Notes: generated by a model from the letters alone, not told the origin. Positions 12,556 to 25,411 are shown, counted from the stretch's first letter. The stretch: 64,000 nt of DNA from Taeniopygia guttata (GCF_048771995.1 NC_133034.1:2852001-2916000); one strand, 5' to 3'. A program made the numbers and translations.

Positions 12556-15555
12556 ATGGAACTCAAGAGAGGAAAGACCTTCATAAAATCCAGTGTGCAA
12601 CATGAGAAAGTGCCACCAGTACATGCAGCTCCAACCAACAAAGATGAGATGGGCAAAGACAAAAAGGCAGCTCTGGAGGGAAACCAAAGAGTGGCCGAAG
12701 TCCAGCTGGCATGTTTGGCCACACACAAGAACTACAGATTTTCTACCAGAGCAGCAAGGAATGGAGCTAGTGGTCACAACCTGGAAAAATCATCTGGCTC
12801 CTCCTACAAGCTTGTAAGGAAGAGTAAAACCCATGACTGCGTTGCTGAGGCGGACAAAGCAGAGAACTGCAGCCCCAGCAGCAGGGCTTGTGAGGAGGGC
12901 TTGGTTGGAAAGGGCAAGGGCCGACTGGTCAATAGCATCAGCTTTTCAGGGATGTCCAGCTCCAGCAGTAAGAAGGAGTGTGTGGTCAGCCCCAGCCAGT
13001 CTGCGTGCAGCAGTCAGATGATCGATTACAGGAACTTTGTGCCACAGATGCCTTTTGTACCAGCTGTTGCAAAAACTATTCCCAGGAAGAGGATTTCCCT
13101 CAAGAGATCTAAGAAAGGGCTCAGAGATATATTTCATATAAGAAAAAATAAACCAGACAGTTTTTCATTTCTGGTGGAGAAGGACAAGAACCTAGCCTCT
13201 CCAGGCTGCAAGAGTGAGTTATCTGGACGTCTAGCAAAGTATCTTTTCAAAACTGGAGAAACTTGTGCAGCTGATTGCTTGTCACAGGACTGCTCAGACA
13301 GTGAACTGCAGTCTGACTCCTCCTACGACTACTGCAATGCCCTGTGTGAAGATGTTGCCTCCCTGAAGAGCTTTGACTCCCTCACTGGCTGTGGGGAAAT
13401 CTTTGCTGATGAGAGCTCTGCTCACCTGGAGCTGGAGAACAGCAAAGACCTTCTGCTCAGGCGAAGCAAGCACAAAGACAGCCCTGGCATGGGCTCCTTC
13501 CAAGGTGGGGTGGAGCAGCTGGCCTCTCCTGGCCAGAATGAGACAGTGGAATTTGCAAAGTTTTGGGACAACATCAACAAATCAGTAAGGCTGCATCAGA
13601 GTGCTCTCTTTGAAAAGAAGTTACTGAAGATACCTGGTTCTGACGCAGAAAAGGATAGAAGTCAGGCTGCTGTACTGGTCACAGACCCCCAAGTGTCACC
13701 TGATAAAGAAGGTGACAATTCCAAAGCCAGCTCCACAGAAACAGAAACACCAAAAAGTGAAAACCAGGAATCCACATCCACGAGTGATGAAGGCTACTAT
13801 GATTCATTCTCTCCTGGACAAGAGGATGAACTAAAGGAAGCTCAGACCCCTGGTGTCCCAGGTAGATTTCCAAGAGACAGCTACAGTGGAGATGCCCTTT
13901 ATGAGCTCTTCTATGACCCAAATGAAGTCAAAGTAAACCCTATCCTTGATGATGACTTGTGTGCCTCTGAAAGTGTTTCAGAGCAAGCCATTGAAATCCC
14001 TTTGTCCATTTACAGCTTTCATGTTGGAGCTGAGGAGAACATGGCTTCTCAACCAACTCTAGACATCATTAGCCAGGGTTTTTTTCACAGCACATGGAAA
14101 GGCAAAGAATGTTTGCTAAAGCTCTGTGATACTGAGCTTTCACTGACCATGGGGATAATAAACTGGCTACGAAAACACTCCGGACTCATCTCCTCCCCTG
14201 ACTCCCTTCAGAGTCCTCAATCACAGCCAGAAAAATCTAATGATTCATTGATCCTGCCCAGTCACAGTCCAGAGCAGAAAGGGAGCGCAGAAGCTGAGCA
14301 GGAGACACCAGGCAAGGGTGAATCTAATACATTTAATGTATGTGTGCCTTTGGAGCAAAGAAAACGTTCAACCCAGGCCTCTTCAGTAAACATTGCTGAA
14401 AGAGATCACAACCTGGACTCATCTGATCTGGATTTCCAAGGAAGAGAAGGGAGTCACCACACGGACTTATCTACAGTGCCTGGGACTGTGGAAACCACCA
14501 GATCATCAAGTTATGCACCACAATCACAGACTAACAGAGATAATCTGCAGACATCTTCAACTGAGAATGAGAAGGTAGCAGTTTCCCTGGGATGTGAAAC
14601 AACCCAAGATAAAAACCCACTGCTAGAAAAGCTGAACAGAGACAGCTTCTCCCTGAGCTCTGAAAATCCTTCATTAGATGATAATCAGGAAGTAGAATCA
14701 TGTTACTCCTACAAGACTGCTGCGACCTCACTCCGAGATCCCCTTGAGAGGGAAGACAGAAATAAACCAATGTATCACTCTTTCTCTATTTCCTGTGATA
14801 AACCAGCCCAGCCTCTAACCCTCAATCACTTCCAGAGCTACATGAGCCCCACACCAACAGAGAGCAGCACTAACATAGTGCAGCTCTTAGAGCACTGTGT
14901 AACACAGGTGGCATCATTAAAAATCAGCTATGAAAACAAGCACCTGGAAGACAAATACATCGGGAATGAAATGAACAGTATCATTCATAAGATGTCTCAG
15001 TACAAAAACAAGTTATTGCTGCACAATGAATGCAGCTGCATTGCTCAAATTCCAGAATATCCCATCATTCCTAGCACAAACCAATACAACTATGAGACAA
15101 ATTTCCAGACTAGCAGTCCGTATCATTTGAAGCAAAATGGGAAGCAAATTTGCTCTGAAGATCAGAAAAGCAGAGCAAAAATCCTAGATGAGGTTACTCA
15201 AAGCAAGATCAATTTTGAATATGCCCAGCTGAATAATCAAGCTCTCTCCTATTTAAAGGACTTTGGTCTCAGTCCAAGTGACTCTGGCCCTGAGACATCT
15301 CTTAGTAGACCAACATTTTTACCTCTCTTTAACTCTGTCTGCCCAGACATAGCTGGTACCTTCTCACAGGGCTCACACAGCACGGCTGTCTGTCTGTCTG
15401 ACCCTGTGCAGCCTGAGGAGGCCCAGCAGTGCTGCCCAGGACCCTGGAACTGTGCAGAGAGCCCCTGCCATGGCCTGGCTGCAGGGACTGCTCTGTCCCC
15501 TCTCCTAGAGGCAGTGGCTCGGGATACAGCTTTGACAGCCAGGAACCACCAGTGA
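12556..15555 (+). CDS. AMER3: AMER3 (APC membrane recruitment protein 3), complete single-exon coding region
   Basis: One ATG-to-TGA reading frame of 999 codons. The start MELKRGKTFIKSS and the block from residue 155 (MIDYRNFVPQMPFVPAVAK) match AMER3 as I remember it from mammals, and separate it from AMER1 and AMER2. Visible blocks: a basic patch (residues 175-199, rich in K/R), a Cys/acidic block with FDSLTGCGEIFAD (about 260-285), FWDNINKSVR (336-345), STSTSDEGYYDSFSPG (406-421), FPRDSYSGDALYELF (438-452), WKGKECLLKLCDTEL (from 514) and CVTQVASLKIS (781-791). Family knowledge: AMER proteins bind PI(4,5)P2 at the plasma membrane through N-terminal basic residues, recruit APC by its armadillo domain, and modulate Wnt/beta-catenin signalling. 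Which block here contacts APC is not settled by sequence alone. Human AMER3 is about 861 residues, so this protein is longer, mainly in the Ser-rich C-terminal half. The start is supported by an in-frame TGA 9 bases upstream and a strong context (A at -3, G at +4). Confidence 0.96.
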   Translation: MELKRGKTFIKSSVQHEKVPPVHAAPTNKDEMGKDKKAALEGNQRVAEVQLACLATHKNYRFSTRAARNGASGHNLEKSSGSSYKLVRKSKTHDCVAEADKAENCSPSSRACEEGLVGKGKGRLVNSISFSGMSSSSSKKECVVSPSQSACSSQMIDYRNFVPQMPFVPAVAKTIPRKRISLKRSKKGLRDIFHIRKNKPDSFSFLVEKDKNLASPGCKSELSGRLAKYLFKTGETCAADCLSQDCSDSELQSDSSYDYCNALCEDVASLKSFDSLTGCGEIFADESSAHLELENSKDLLLRRSKHKDSPGMGSFQGGVEQLASPGQNETVEFAKFWDNINKSVRLHQSALFEKKLLKIPGSDAEKDRSQAAVLVTDPQVSPDKEGDNSKASSTETETPKSENQESTSTSDEGYYDSFSPGQEDELKEAQTPGVPGRFPRDSYSGDALYELFYDPNEVKVNPILDDDLCASESVSEQAIEIPLSIYSFHVGAEENMASQPTLDIISQGFFHSTWKGKECLLKLCDTELSLTMGIINWLRKHSGLISSPDSLQSPQSQPEKSNDSLILPSHSPEQKGSAEAEQETPGKGESNTFNVCVPLEQRKRSTQASSVNIAERDHNLDSSDLDFQGREGSHHTDLSTVPGTVETTRSSSYAPQSQTNRDNLQTSSTENEKVAVSLGCETTQDKNPLLEKLNRDSFSLSSENPSLDDNQEVESCYSYKTAATSLRDPLEREDRNKPMYHSFSISCDKPAQPLTLNHFQSYMSPTPTESSTNIVQLLEHCVTQVASLKISYENKHLEDKYIGNEMNSIIHKMSQYKNKLLLHNECSCIAQIPEYPIIPSTNQYNYETNFQTSSPYHLKQNGKQICSEDQKSRAKILDEVTQSKINFEYAQLNNQALSYLKDFGLSPSDSGPETSLSRPTFLPLFNSVCPDIAGTFSQGSHSTAVCLSDPVQPEEAQQCCPGPWNCAESPCHGLAAGTALSPLLEAVARDTALTARNHQ

Positions 15556-16415
15556 CACACCTGCATGGAGAAGGTGAGTGCTTAGGGGAAGGGTGAAATT
15601 AAATGTGAAACAATTCAATCTGTTCCATTTTCACTGAGGGACATTTAACAGCAGTGGAGGCTGAGGCATTCAGGGTCTGTCATTTATGCAGGGGGTCACA
15701 TGAGAAAGCCAGGGATCTGCAGTGTGAAATCACAGGGCAGATGTGCCCTGTCCTGCAGGTGCACACATATGGTGTGCTCTCAAGCACAAGGAAAAGGCCA
15801 CAGCGCTGTGCTGATGCTCCTAAATGCACCAAAAGGATGCTCCTCCTTATTCCAAACATGAAGTGTTTCTTCAGAAGGTGCAGCTTGTCTCTGGCCAAAC
15901 TGTGCTGTGGCAGAGCAAGAGCTGAAGCCAAGGCATTCCCCACATGCAGGGCTTGACAAGCTTTTCAAGAGAGGGATGACAGGGTCTGTGCTGCACCTCA
16001 AGCATTTGAAAATCCTTCAGCCACACTCACATAGCCTCAGGAGAGTCAGAACCTGCCCTGTAAGAGGGGTAAGAAACACCTTTGCTGCCGATCAGAAGCA
16101 GCTGGTGGAGCACGCAGCGATTTTGTTGGTTCAGGTTTGCCTGTCACACGAGGCTTTAGGCCAGAGCAGGCACTATTTGTACAGAGTTCTAACTCTGTGC
16201 CAGCTGAGAAATCCTCTGGCCTTCAGCTGCTGAGAGGAATTTGTTACAGAAGTATGAAACATGGGTAAATTCTCTGTCATGTGCCCTGCCAAATCTGACA
16301 GATTGGCTGGACTCTGCCCAGCCTTGGCCTCTGAGAAGGCCCCTTTGGAGGTGGTGGAAGACAAAGAGGAGGCAAGGTCCAGGACAGAGAATAAAGGAAC
16401 AGCTCACTATTGAAC
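15556..16415 (+). other. AMER3: Probable AMER3 3' UTR with poly(A) signal
   Basis: No reading frame of note follows the AMER3 stop. A canonical AATAAA lies at 16390-16395, which would put a cleavage site near 16,410. A second AATAAA at 17453-17458 could serve a longer form. A consensus splice donor, AAG|GTGAGT, sits at 15571-15579, starting 15 bases after the stop codon, so part of the 3' UTR may be spliced in some transcripts. The 3' end is inferred from the signal only. Confidence 0.45.
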
Positions 16416-19400
16416 AGAAGGATCCAGGATTTCTTTGGTTCTTGCTGCTCACAGCAGTGTGACTGCATTCTGGTCATCTCTAAAGGCTTCCCAAGCAGCA
16501 CAAACAAAAAAGGACAGTTTCTCTCTGCATGAGGCAAGAACACCCTTCCATTTTCAAGTCTGGGTAGATTTAGCCACCCTCATTTCTATTTATGTCGCTA
16601 TGAAAATGACCTTGCCCACTAACAAGTCTCCCATTGCAGAGAGGGATATTTTTCAGGGGTCTGTGTGAAGCTAAGGGCCAGAGACTGTCAGTCTTCCATA
16701 TCCTTAACAAACACATTGTTTAGTTATAATATGTTCATCAGTAAATTAGGTCTTTCTCAACTGAAAGAAGTGATCGTGTTTCTTTTCCATTTTTGTTGTA
16801 AACAATGCTGCATTTGTGGTGGTTCTGCTGGTTAGCAACTCACCTTGTTGTGTCACCAGAATTTTTAGCAGAACTTGCCATCCAAGAACACACCATAGTC
16901 CTTAGAACTACTCATCTCTTTTAGATATTTCTGAAATTATAAACTGAGTACAGATGAGGCAAAGTTTGTGCTTACAGCAAGCATATGTATGGAACCAGGA
17001 CTAGGCACAGCTGCTTGGGGTTAGGAGAACAGATCAATGTATGCATTGGCCTGATATTTTTTTTTGCTGTGAATATTAATCCACAGGATACTGCTAGGAA
17101 TATCACTGCCTTTGCAGGCTAGGAATGGAAAGGAATTCTAATTTTGAGGAGTGGAACGATAGAAACAGAGAAGGGAGCTGTGTGACTGTCAGGAGTGGTA
17201 ACCGACTGTATCTTTACACTGCACAAGACATAACACAAGTAGACATTACTGGACCTGGGGCACATTCTTTGCATTGTATCAAGTGGCAGCTGCTGTGTGC
17301 CACCACGTGCCAGCACTGATAATACCTGTCATGGCAGGAACGTGATCAGGTCAACCTTCCACCCAGAGAAAAGTCCCAGAGAAAAGACAATTCAAGCTTT
17401 TTGTTTCCAAGAGGGAACTGATGACTTTTGAGAAAGGTTTCTCAAACAGTAAAATAAATGAAATTTTAGAATATGGATGGGATTTTCATATTCATAAAGT
17501 GACTCTGAGGACTGGGCTCATTTTAAGGGAATATTTAATGGCAAGGTTGCCATTTGTTACGATTTTTTAAAGAAGAATTTAGACTATAGTTAAAATGTCA
17601 TTTAAAAGAACTGGCTGTGAGGACAGATACAAACACTGGTGTGTGACTGAGTTTTCCTACGTGATATTTTCTTGCCTGCCCACATTAACAGATGGGCTAC
17701 AGGTTTGCCGGAAATTTTAAATCTTTGTGAAGATGACTCAGGAACTTTGCCTCAGTCATGGGGGTGGTAGAGCAGGAGAGGCAGTGTACAAACACAGTGT
17801 CACCTCTGAATCCATGGAGACAGACAGCCCTGAGAAGCACTCCTACGCTGGACATGACTGTGCAAACTGCGAGAGCTTAGACACAAAGAGAGCTCTAAAA
17901 TGCCACACCTAGGAGCTGTGAGACAAGTGACAGATCCAGAGGTGGCTTCTGCTTTGCCCCTCAGAACAAATGCAGCCCCTGATGCTGCCATGGACTCCCA
18001 GGTCTGACCTGAAGGAGGTGGGAAGAAAGTCACCTTTCTTGCCATTTGTTGCAGGGCAGAGGAAAAGCCCTTATCAAAAGCCATTAAAATCTCCAGGTTT
18101 TGTCAGCCCATCTCAACACATCCCAGGACCCACAGTGACAAATAAGCCCAATCTCTCTGCTCCAAAAGTTCTGCAGGGTTCCCCTGGGCCATGCCTGGTC
18201 TTTTGGGCTTTGCTACCCTGACAAGCACAGACACAGGACTGTGATGAAGAATGGCACAAGAAATGTCAGTCACAGTTCCTCTTCCATTTCTCCTTTCCCC
18301 GGCCTTTTAGAGAGAAATCTGCAAATGTCTCATATCTGACCTCACCAGGAACCCCAGGCTTTCTCACATGGCAATATTGAAGGCTTATGTAGAAAGTGAT
18401 AATTACAGATAAAAAATGCAATGAAAAGTATAATTTTCATTCTTCAGTATCTAAAGGTTAGGACTTAAAAGTGAACACAGTCCAACCCCTAAATACAGAG
18501 AGGATTCCTAGATCTGTACATTCATGGATCATAGAAAAAAAAAGCTGCAGAAATTTGTGATTTTCAACCACATGTTTTTCATCAGGAAACTTCATTTTCA
18601 GAAAGGAAGCACAGTCCTCAAGCAATGCATTGGGAGGTCTTTTCCTGACTCTTAAAACCCCTGGAACTGACCAAACAGACAACACTGGATGTCATAGCTA
18701 TTGGACACATAGAGAACAAAACACTCCCTGCAAATGGCAGCATTTCAGACCACTGAGCCATTTCTATCACTTAATGGGGTTTGAGCTGCATCTTCCATTA
18801 ACTGGTAGATGTGGCAGAGCAACAAAACCTCTTGTGCCCCCAACAATATGTGCTCACTTCATTCAAATGCTGAACTGCCACATTATGCACCAGTTGAAGA
18901 TTTTGGATGTGTTTCAGTGATAGCCCTGAAAGGAGTGCATTGCAATAAGCTTGCCCTCAGGTCAGAAAAAAATACATAACTGTCAATCAAACAGGGATTG
19001 CTATAATGGATAGAGCAGATGTAGATAAAAGAAGACAGTATTGCATATGTGATTGCTGTTATCAAGAAGCTGAGATTCAGAAGCAGATAAAATACAGCCC
19101 AGGCACTGCAAAGTGACAGAGGAATGTGTACCTGATCCTCATCAACTCAAGGGCTACTCACGGTCTAGGGAATTCCTGTAATGCTTTTTATTCCCTCCTG
19201 GCTCAGCTTCACTCCCTCTCTCTTAAATAAGGTTGTATTTCTCCCAGGCAGACTATTTCTCTGTCGGATAGGCATGGCAAAGTCAGACTGCAATATTTGG
19301 ATTTGATAAAACAGAAAAGCAGAATGAAGTCTCATCTGCATATAGGCAGTTTTCTGCTCAAGTAGGGTATTATTTCTCAAAATGGTCAGAGAGACACCTT

Positions 19401-22274
19401 AACAGGTGAAAAAACAAAGGCAGAGCCTCGATGCACACAGCAGGAAAAGTGTATGGTAGCTTTTGAACTCTGGTGTAAGAAATCCTCCTATTTCCATGCT
19501 CCCTCCATGGCATGGTAAAGGGATGGTCTCTCAAACTGCACATGATGAAATGAAACGAGAATAGAGCACAGAGACAGCCAGCACATTTTCTGCACTGGAA
19601 ATGCCTCTGGCTCTGAAATACACACCTGTATTAAGTCAGTTACCCAGACCATGTTGCAGTGGCTATAGAAATCTCATCTGACAGCCCACCAGCCATGCAC
19701 ACACACTCCTGATCAGACAAATGCATCACAAGGTACAAACGTCGTGTTTGTCACACGCGGTACCGTGGAAGCAAAGAACAGGGAGACAGAGGTGACAGGT
19801 CACTGCCTCTGCTAATACATTTGAATGTTAGTCACCATGTGCCCAGATACTTGGGCTAAATGCTAAATTAAACGATTTTCTCCTTCATTAAATGCTGTTG
19901 CTTCTGGACTTGGCTCTGTCTCACTGCACTGTCTTCATGGTACTTTGTCATCAATGCTCATTCCCAAAATCAGAATTCTATCGGGGGAAGAAACGTTCTT
20001 GCCAGTGTACTTGCTAGAGGAGGGTTTTTCCACACTGTTATCAGCACGGATAATCTCTTAAATGCCAGATGCACTATAATGTGTTTCATTTAAAAACTGA
20101 AGAAATTGATTTGCTGCTTTACCCGCTATTGCAGCAGGATGGTTTCCATGGATACAGCCTTATAGGGACTCTATTTTCCCCCTGTTGACAACAGTGCAGA
20201 AAGCTAAATTCTCATGTTCACTGCACCAGCATGAATTTGAAGCCAGGGCAATGATTCCCAGATTTAACCCTGAGAGCAGAAGTTGGCTCCCAGTCTCCTT
20301 CAACCTTGAATTTGAGATTTCTGAGGGGATAGCAATGGAGGGAAAAAAGAAAAAGAACAGCAGCATGGTCTGAAGGACAGGACATATGAAAAATACAGTG
20401 CCTCTGTATGAAAATGGGGAGAAGTCAAGGCAGAGTGCAAACACACTAACTGCTCATTCAGTGGCTTAGTGTCTTGCCTGACATTTAAGTGCAAAAATAC
20501 AAGTCAGATTTGGGCTACAAAAGTTTGGCTATAGAATTATGTAATTGGGCCCTTTTTGTTTAAATGAATCAGTAGTTACTATTCTGAAGAAAACCTGCTT
20601 CACTTCAGGTCAGGAAGGCATAAGAATGGGAAGCAGGAGAAAGTGAGAACCTTGTATCCAGAGCAGGCTGCTTCTTTCATACAGGAGAGAATCTGGAATA
20701 CAGTCATGGAGAAAATGAAAAGGAGATCCTCACCTTGAGAATGGGCTGTAAGAGTCTGATGGCATTTATGCTCACAAGCCAGCAAGTAAAAAAAATAGTA
20801 GGATGAAGACCTGGTAACCTCAGCTTTTTGGATCTCAAGTGTAAAATATTTTATTCCATTTCCTCCATCAGAAAATGCCAAGGGGCAGAAACAGAGGCCT
20901 CCAGAAAACTCTGCATTCTACCTCTGCCAATGGGCTGCAGTATGTGTTTGGCAAAGGAGTGTCAGAAACAGGGCAAATGGAGAATTTGGAAACCTGAAAT
21001 AATCAATCTCCTATCTTCTGGCAACCAGCACTGTCTGAGCTAGACCTTGGCTCCTTCTGGGTGTCTGGGTTTGATGCTCCCCTTTCCAAATGCCCTTAAG
21101 CGTAGGAACCTCAAAGCCTTTTAATTTCTGTTATAAACCTTTCATAGTTTAATGTCTTTAAGGCACCTCTTACAATCTTGTGTCTTCTGTGCCACACTTA
21201 TCAGTTTTGCTTTGCAAAACTTAAAAAATATTCCTTTTGAATTTTCCTCTTTTCTGACATCTATTTGTTCCTAAAACAGGCACTGTGCCTTTTGTGGTCT
21301 AGTAAAACTGGGAGATTACAGACTTTTTGTGATTCAGGGCAGGATCCGTGCCTCAGTACTTAAGTCTGGGGTCTCTGTAAATGAGGACAGAATTTAGAGA
21401 GATGGAAAGCTCAGAATTCCCCAGCATCAATAGCTTTTCTGTATTTTTCTAAAAAAAACAAACCAAACCAAAACAAACCCACCAAACAAACAAATGCAAC
21501 TGAAAAACAACAAGAAAACCCAAACCCCCAAACCCAAACAGATAATTTTAAATCTGGCTAAGTTAAGAGCAAAAAAATGGACCATCCAGTGAAAAGCATA
21601 AAAGACCATTGTAATGAGCATTGGAGCACTGGGAGCCTGCACTGTTGTAATGAAATGCCCAAAATGAACAGAATCCCCTATCAGGAGAATTATGGAAGCC
21701 TTATGGAAGGCTGTCCTGTTTTAAGCAAACTCTCCTACTGGTCAGTTCTTCCAGGAAGACTGGACTGTATACATCTGGTGTGGCAAATTTCTTCTGTCAC
21801 TCAAATAATGGAGACTGCATCTCTTTTACATTTGAAGGTGAGAAAGATATTCACAGTTCTTGGACAAAAATAGAGCTCGGGAGAGAGAGACACAAAGAAG
21901 TGCTGTATGTTGGGGTTTTCCTGTGGAGTAAGGCAATATTCTGAGCTTCCCTCTACATGCATGTGGTAGGTCTGCTCAGGGAAAGCTTAAAAGATCTTGT
22001 GGCACTTAATAATAGTGTCAGCCAGGGATGACAACTGCACAAATGACACCAAGATACTAGAGCCAGCAATTTCTCTCTTCCCACAATCAGCTATCCTCCA
22101 CCTTGGGGTGATTATATTATCCAAGGGGAAACTGTTGGTCTGCAGGTTAAGATACAGGAAAGATTACTGGAGAACCAGAGAAAGTAAGGTCCTCTTTGGC
22201 TTATGGATAATAAAGAAGAGATTTTTCTCCATCTCCTCTTCACTAGTCTTCTCCAACTACGAAACTTTCCTTTC

Positions 22275-22320
22275 CAAATCTATTCCTTTTTCCTTCCCAA
22301 ATCTATTCCTTTTTCCTTCC
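22275..22320. repeat. Perfect 23-bp tandem duplication
   Basis: Two identical copies of a pyrimidine-rich unit beginning CAAATCTATTCC and ending TTTTTCCTTCC, at 22275-22297 and 22298-22320. The identity suggests a recent slippage event. Confidence 0.9.
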
Positions 22321-25300
22321 ATGACAACTTTCCATCTTTCTTGCTCAACAGTTGAGTTGAGACAGGCTCAACTCTTCCCTATCACATACTTTAAATTCCT
22401 TCTGCCCCCTCTTGGAGACTGAACCTGCTTCAAATCTCTTTTCCCTTTCTCATATGCCTGTGAAGCTGACACTTCCTGGCAGCTCTTTACCCCTACCAGA
22501 CAATTCTGCCCACCCTCAAGAGCCTGGAAACCCCTCTTCAGGCAAATCCTGCAAATGCCAGCCAAGCTCTGCTTAACCCCCCAGAGCTTGGGCTCTGTGC
22601 TTTGCTCACACTGCACAGGTGCAGACAGTCACTGAAGGACATGGGAGGATCACAACCTATGGCCAGGAAGGATTAAGGAATTTTGACACCCCCAACCCCT
22701 TTATTATATTTCTCCATGTCAGTGCCAGCACAGGGGGAAAAAAATCAAGTCAAGGTGGCTTTGGGTCTGTGATGCACAGCCAGGGAGCTGCAGAGAAATC
22801 AATGGCAAGAGAAATTTTATCTGACTTCAGTCAGATGGAGAGGGACTCTGATTTGCAGCAGGAGACGAGGCACAAGAGTGCATCAGAAATTTTCACAGCT
22901 CCAGCTTTTCAAAGAGATTGTGCCCTCTAGTTTCAGCTGCACTTTTAGGAAAAGTCTGATTGGGTGGTAACCTTAATTAACCCTAGTGCAGTTGCAGTTC
23001 TGAAATAAGGAAAGGTTGTATTTTACTCAAGCATCAAATGGGGCTTCTCAGCAGCACAAAAAAACCCCAAAAAACAAATCAAACCAAACAAAAAAAAAAC
23101 ACTGAGGAAAAGGAGCAGCGCTTCCATCTGTGTACTTTAAATAGGGGATGCTGCAATTTATGGCTCTTGGAGAAATAAAACCTCAATTTCACTTCCTTAG
23201 CCATTCTGTCTTCCCTTGAACAAGTAGGGTTTCATTCTGAAAAAAAAGCACTAAATAGACTGTTGCTATAGCAACCAACTCCCTGAAATCCATTTATAAT
23301 TAAGATAGTGGTCTAACCACCCCAAAAATACATGCTGCAAAACCCCCATGTTTGTTACTTCCCAAATAACAACTGTGTGTTTTTACAGTGAGTCCATCAG
23401 GTCAGGGCAAGTTTGGTTAGGTGGGATTGCAAGAGTGATTATTTCTTTGGAAGTGGTTTGCTACTGAGATAGCAAAAGGATGCCAGGAAACAGCAGGGTT
23501 GCAATGTGAGCACTTTTTTTGGCTAGATTTCTTAAAGCGTCAATCAGTAATAAGATAGTACTTGAATCATCTCAGCTCTCAAAAGTACTCTCAACTATAA
23601 ACTGTACAATTTTGAATAATACTTACAAATTTAATAATGCCCTCAGCTTTTTTTTTCCAAAATTCAAAAGCTGTTTTACATTAAAATCATGGACTATAAC
23701 TAATTAATAATTTTTCTGCTAGAAAAAGGAATGTCAGTTTTTCCATTTCCCAATGTTTATTAAAGGACATGAGAGTTAAACTGTATGATTGAATGCAATC
23801 CTTGAAACATAAATTAAGAATGGATGAGGTTATTTTAAAAATGACATTTGTTGATGAGGGTCGTATAATGTGAATGATAGAAAAATGAAAGTGTTATGAG
23901 ATTTTTATAAATATAAATATATGAACAGACACTTAAAAAGAAGATTTCTCTCTATTGCACCCTTGACCTCTGAACTTCACATTTTATATTGTTAAAGATA
24001 AATAAACGGTACTGTACCCACCAGTCTCTCTAGAACTGTAATGCCCTCGACCCACAGTGGCTCAATAAAATAGCCCTCCACCCATGCAAACATAAAATGC
24101 TGGGGCAGCTTACTGTTTGTAAAGAAAGGCTAGTGTCTCTTGCAGCATGTTGCAAACTGACCCAATTATAGGGCCATTAAGGTCTTAAATATGAAAAAAT
24201 AATCCAAATACAAAGCAAGCTTTGAAAAGAAGTCCAGAGGCCAGACAACTTTCATTTAACTGAAATTAAATAAAATTAAGTCTAAATATTATTATAAATG
24301 TTGATACTTTACTCCCATTTTCCTACTTTTTGTTTGTTTTCTTCAAAAAATCTCCTTTTTTCTCTCTGTTTCCTCCATTATTTAATCAGCCATTGTTTAA
24401 AATGTTATAGACCAGTACTAACCTCAGAACCATGAACTGGCAAACCTCTGCTCTGCACTGTACTTTCAAAAATTCTGGATTTCATGGTTAGAAAAGAAAG
24501 TTTCCACTTTTCTAATTCCTTTCCCATAAAAGATTTTTCTTTCTAGCTTTGTTCTACTGCTGACAGTCACCACTGTCTGCCAGAACACTGTTCCCAGCCT
24601 GCTGCTGCTCCTCTCTACGCCTTCACTGTTTTAGGGAAGCTGTATTTTTGTAAGGCCAAATCCTGTGTCTTATTTTTAGCCTAACAACCAGTAAACACAG
24701 TTAGCAATTTTTATTGATTGAAACTAATAGGATGCTGTTCTCAATACCTGTGGGATTTTGTCAGAAATCAATTTCACTTATTGCCATCACTTACATGCTC
24801 ATGTGAGCCACCCTGTATTCTATTTCCCAGATCAGCAGGGTGGCATTCCTCCCTTCAGTGAAATGTGACCTGTGTCAGGAGGTGTGCTGTCTTCCTTGAT
24901 TTGATAAAGAGAAAATGAAAAAATCTGTAATTGCATTAACTATTATTGGATACTATAATTGCCTTAATCCTGAGTAGCAAAGTGACCTCAGATGTGTTTT
25001 GGATTCTCTGCAGGCAGACAGTTGAACTTCCAAGTTGCCCACACAGGCAAAACACCAAACAACTTCCAAAAAACAACAAATAACCAAACCTCACAACCCT
25101 AAAAACAACCTACATCCCAGTTTCTCCATTTCTTTATCTAATACTATACCTTACAGTCTATCAAAAGGAATGGAAAGTGAGGCAACTTAAATGAATGTAC
25201 ATAAATAATCTGGCTGCACATACACTATAATTACAATTTTTCATCTAGGAAACACAAAAAATTTTATGCTGAAACTCAACAGTGAATAATGAATCATTAT

Positions 25301-25379
25301 GTTTACCCGTTTGATACTCTTCAAGCCTTGGAGATAAATTCTTGTAAGGTACAACCAGTCTCCTGTAGAATTGCTCTGT

Positions 25380-25411
25380 AAAAGTAGCTACTTTTAAAAG
25401 TAGTTACTTTT
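25380..25411. repeat. Tandem copies of a 16-bp palindrome
   Basis: AAAAGTAGCTACTTTT (25380-25395) is a perfect 16-bp palindrome. It is followed at once by AAAAGTAGTTACTTTT (25396-25411), which differs at one base. A third, partial AAAAGTA follows at about 25414. The function is unknown; it could extrude as a cruciform or bind a dimeric factor. Confidence 0.85.
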
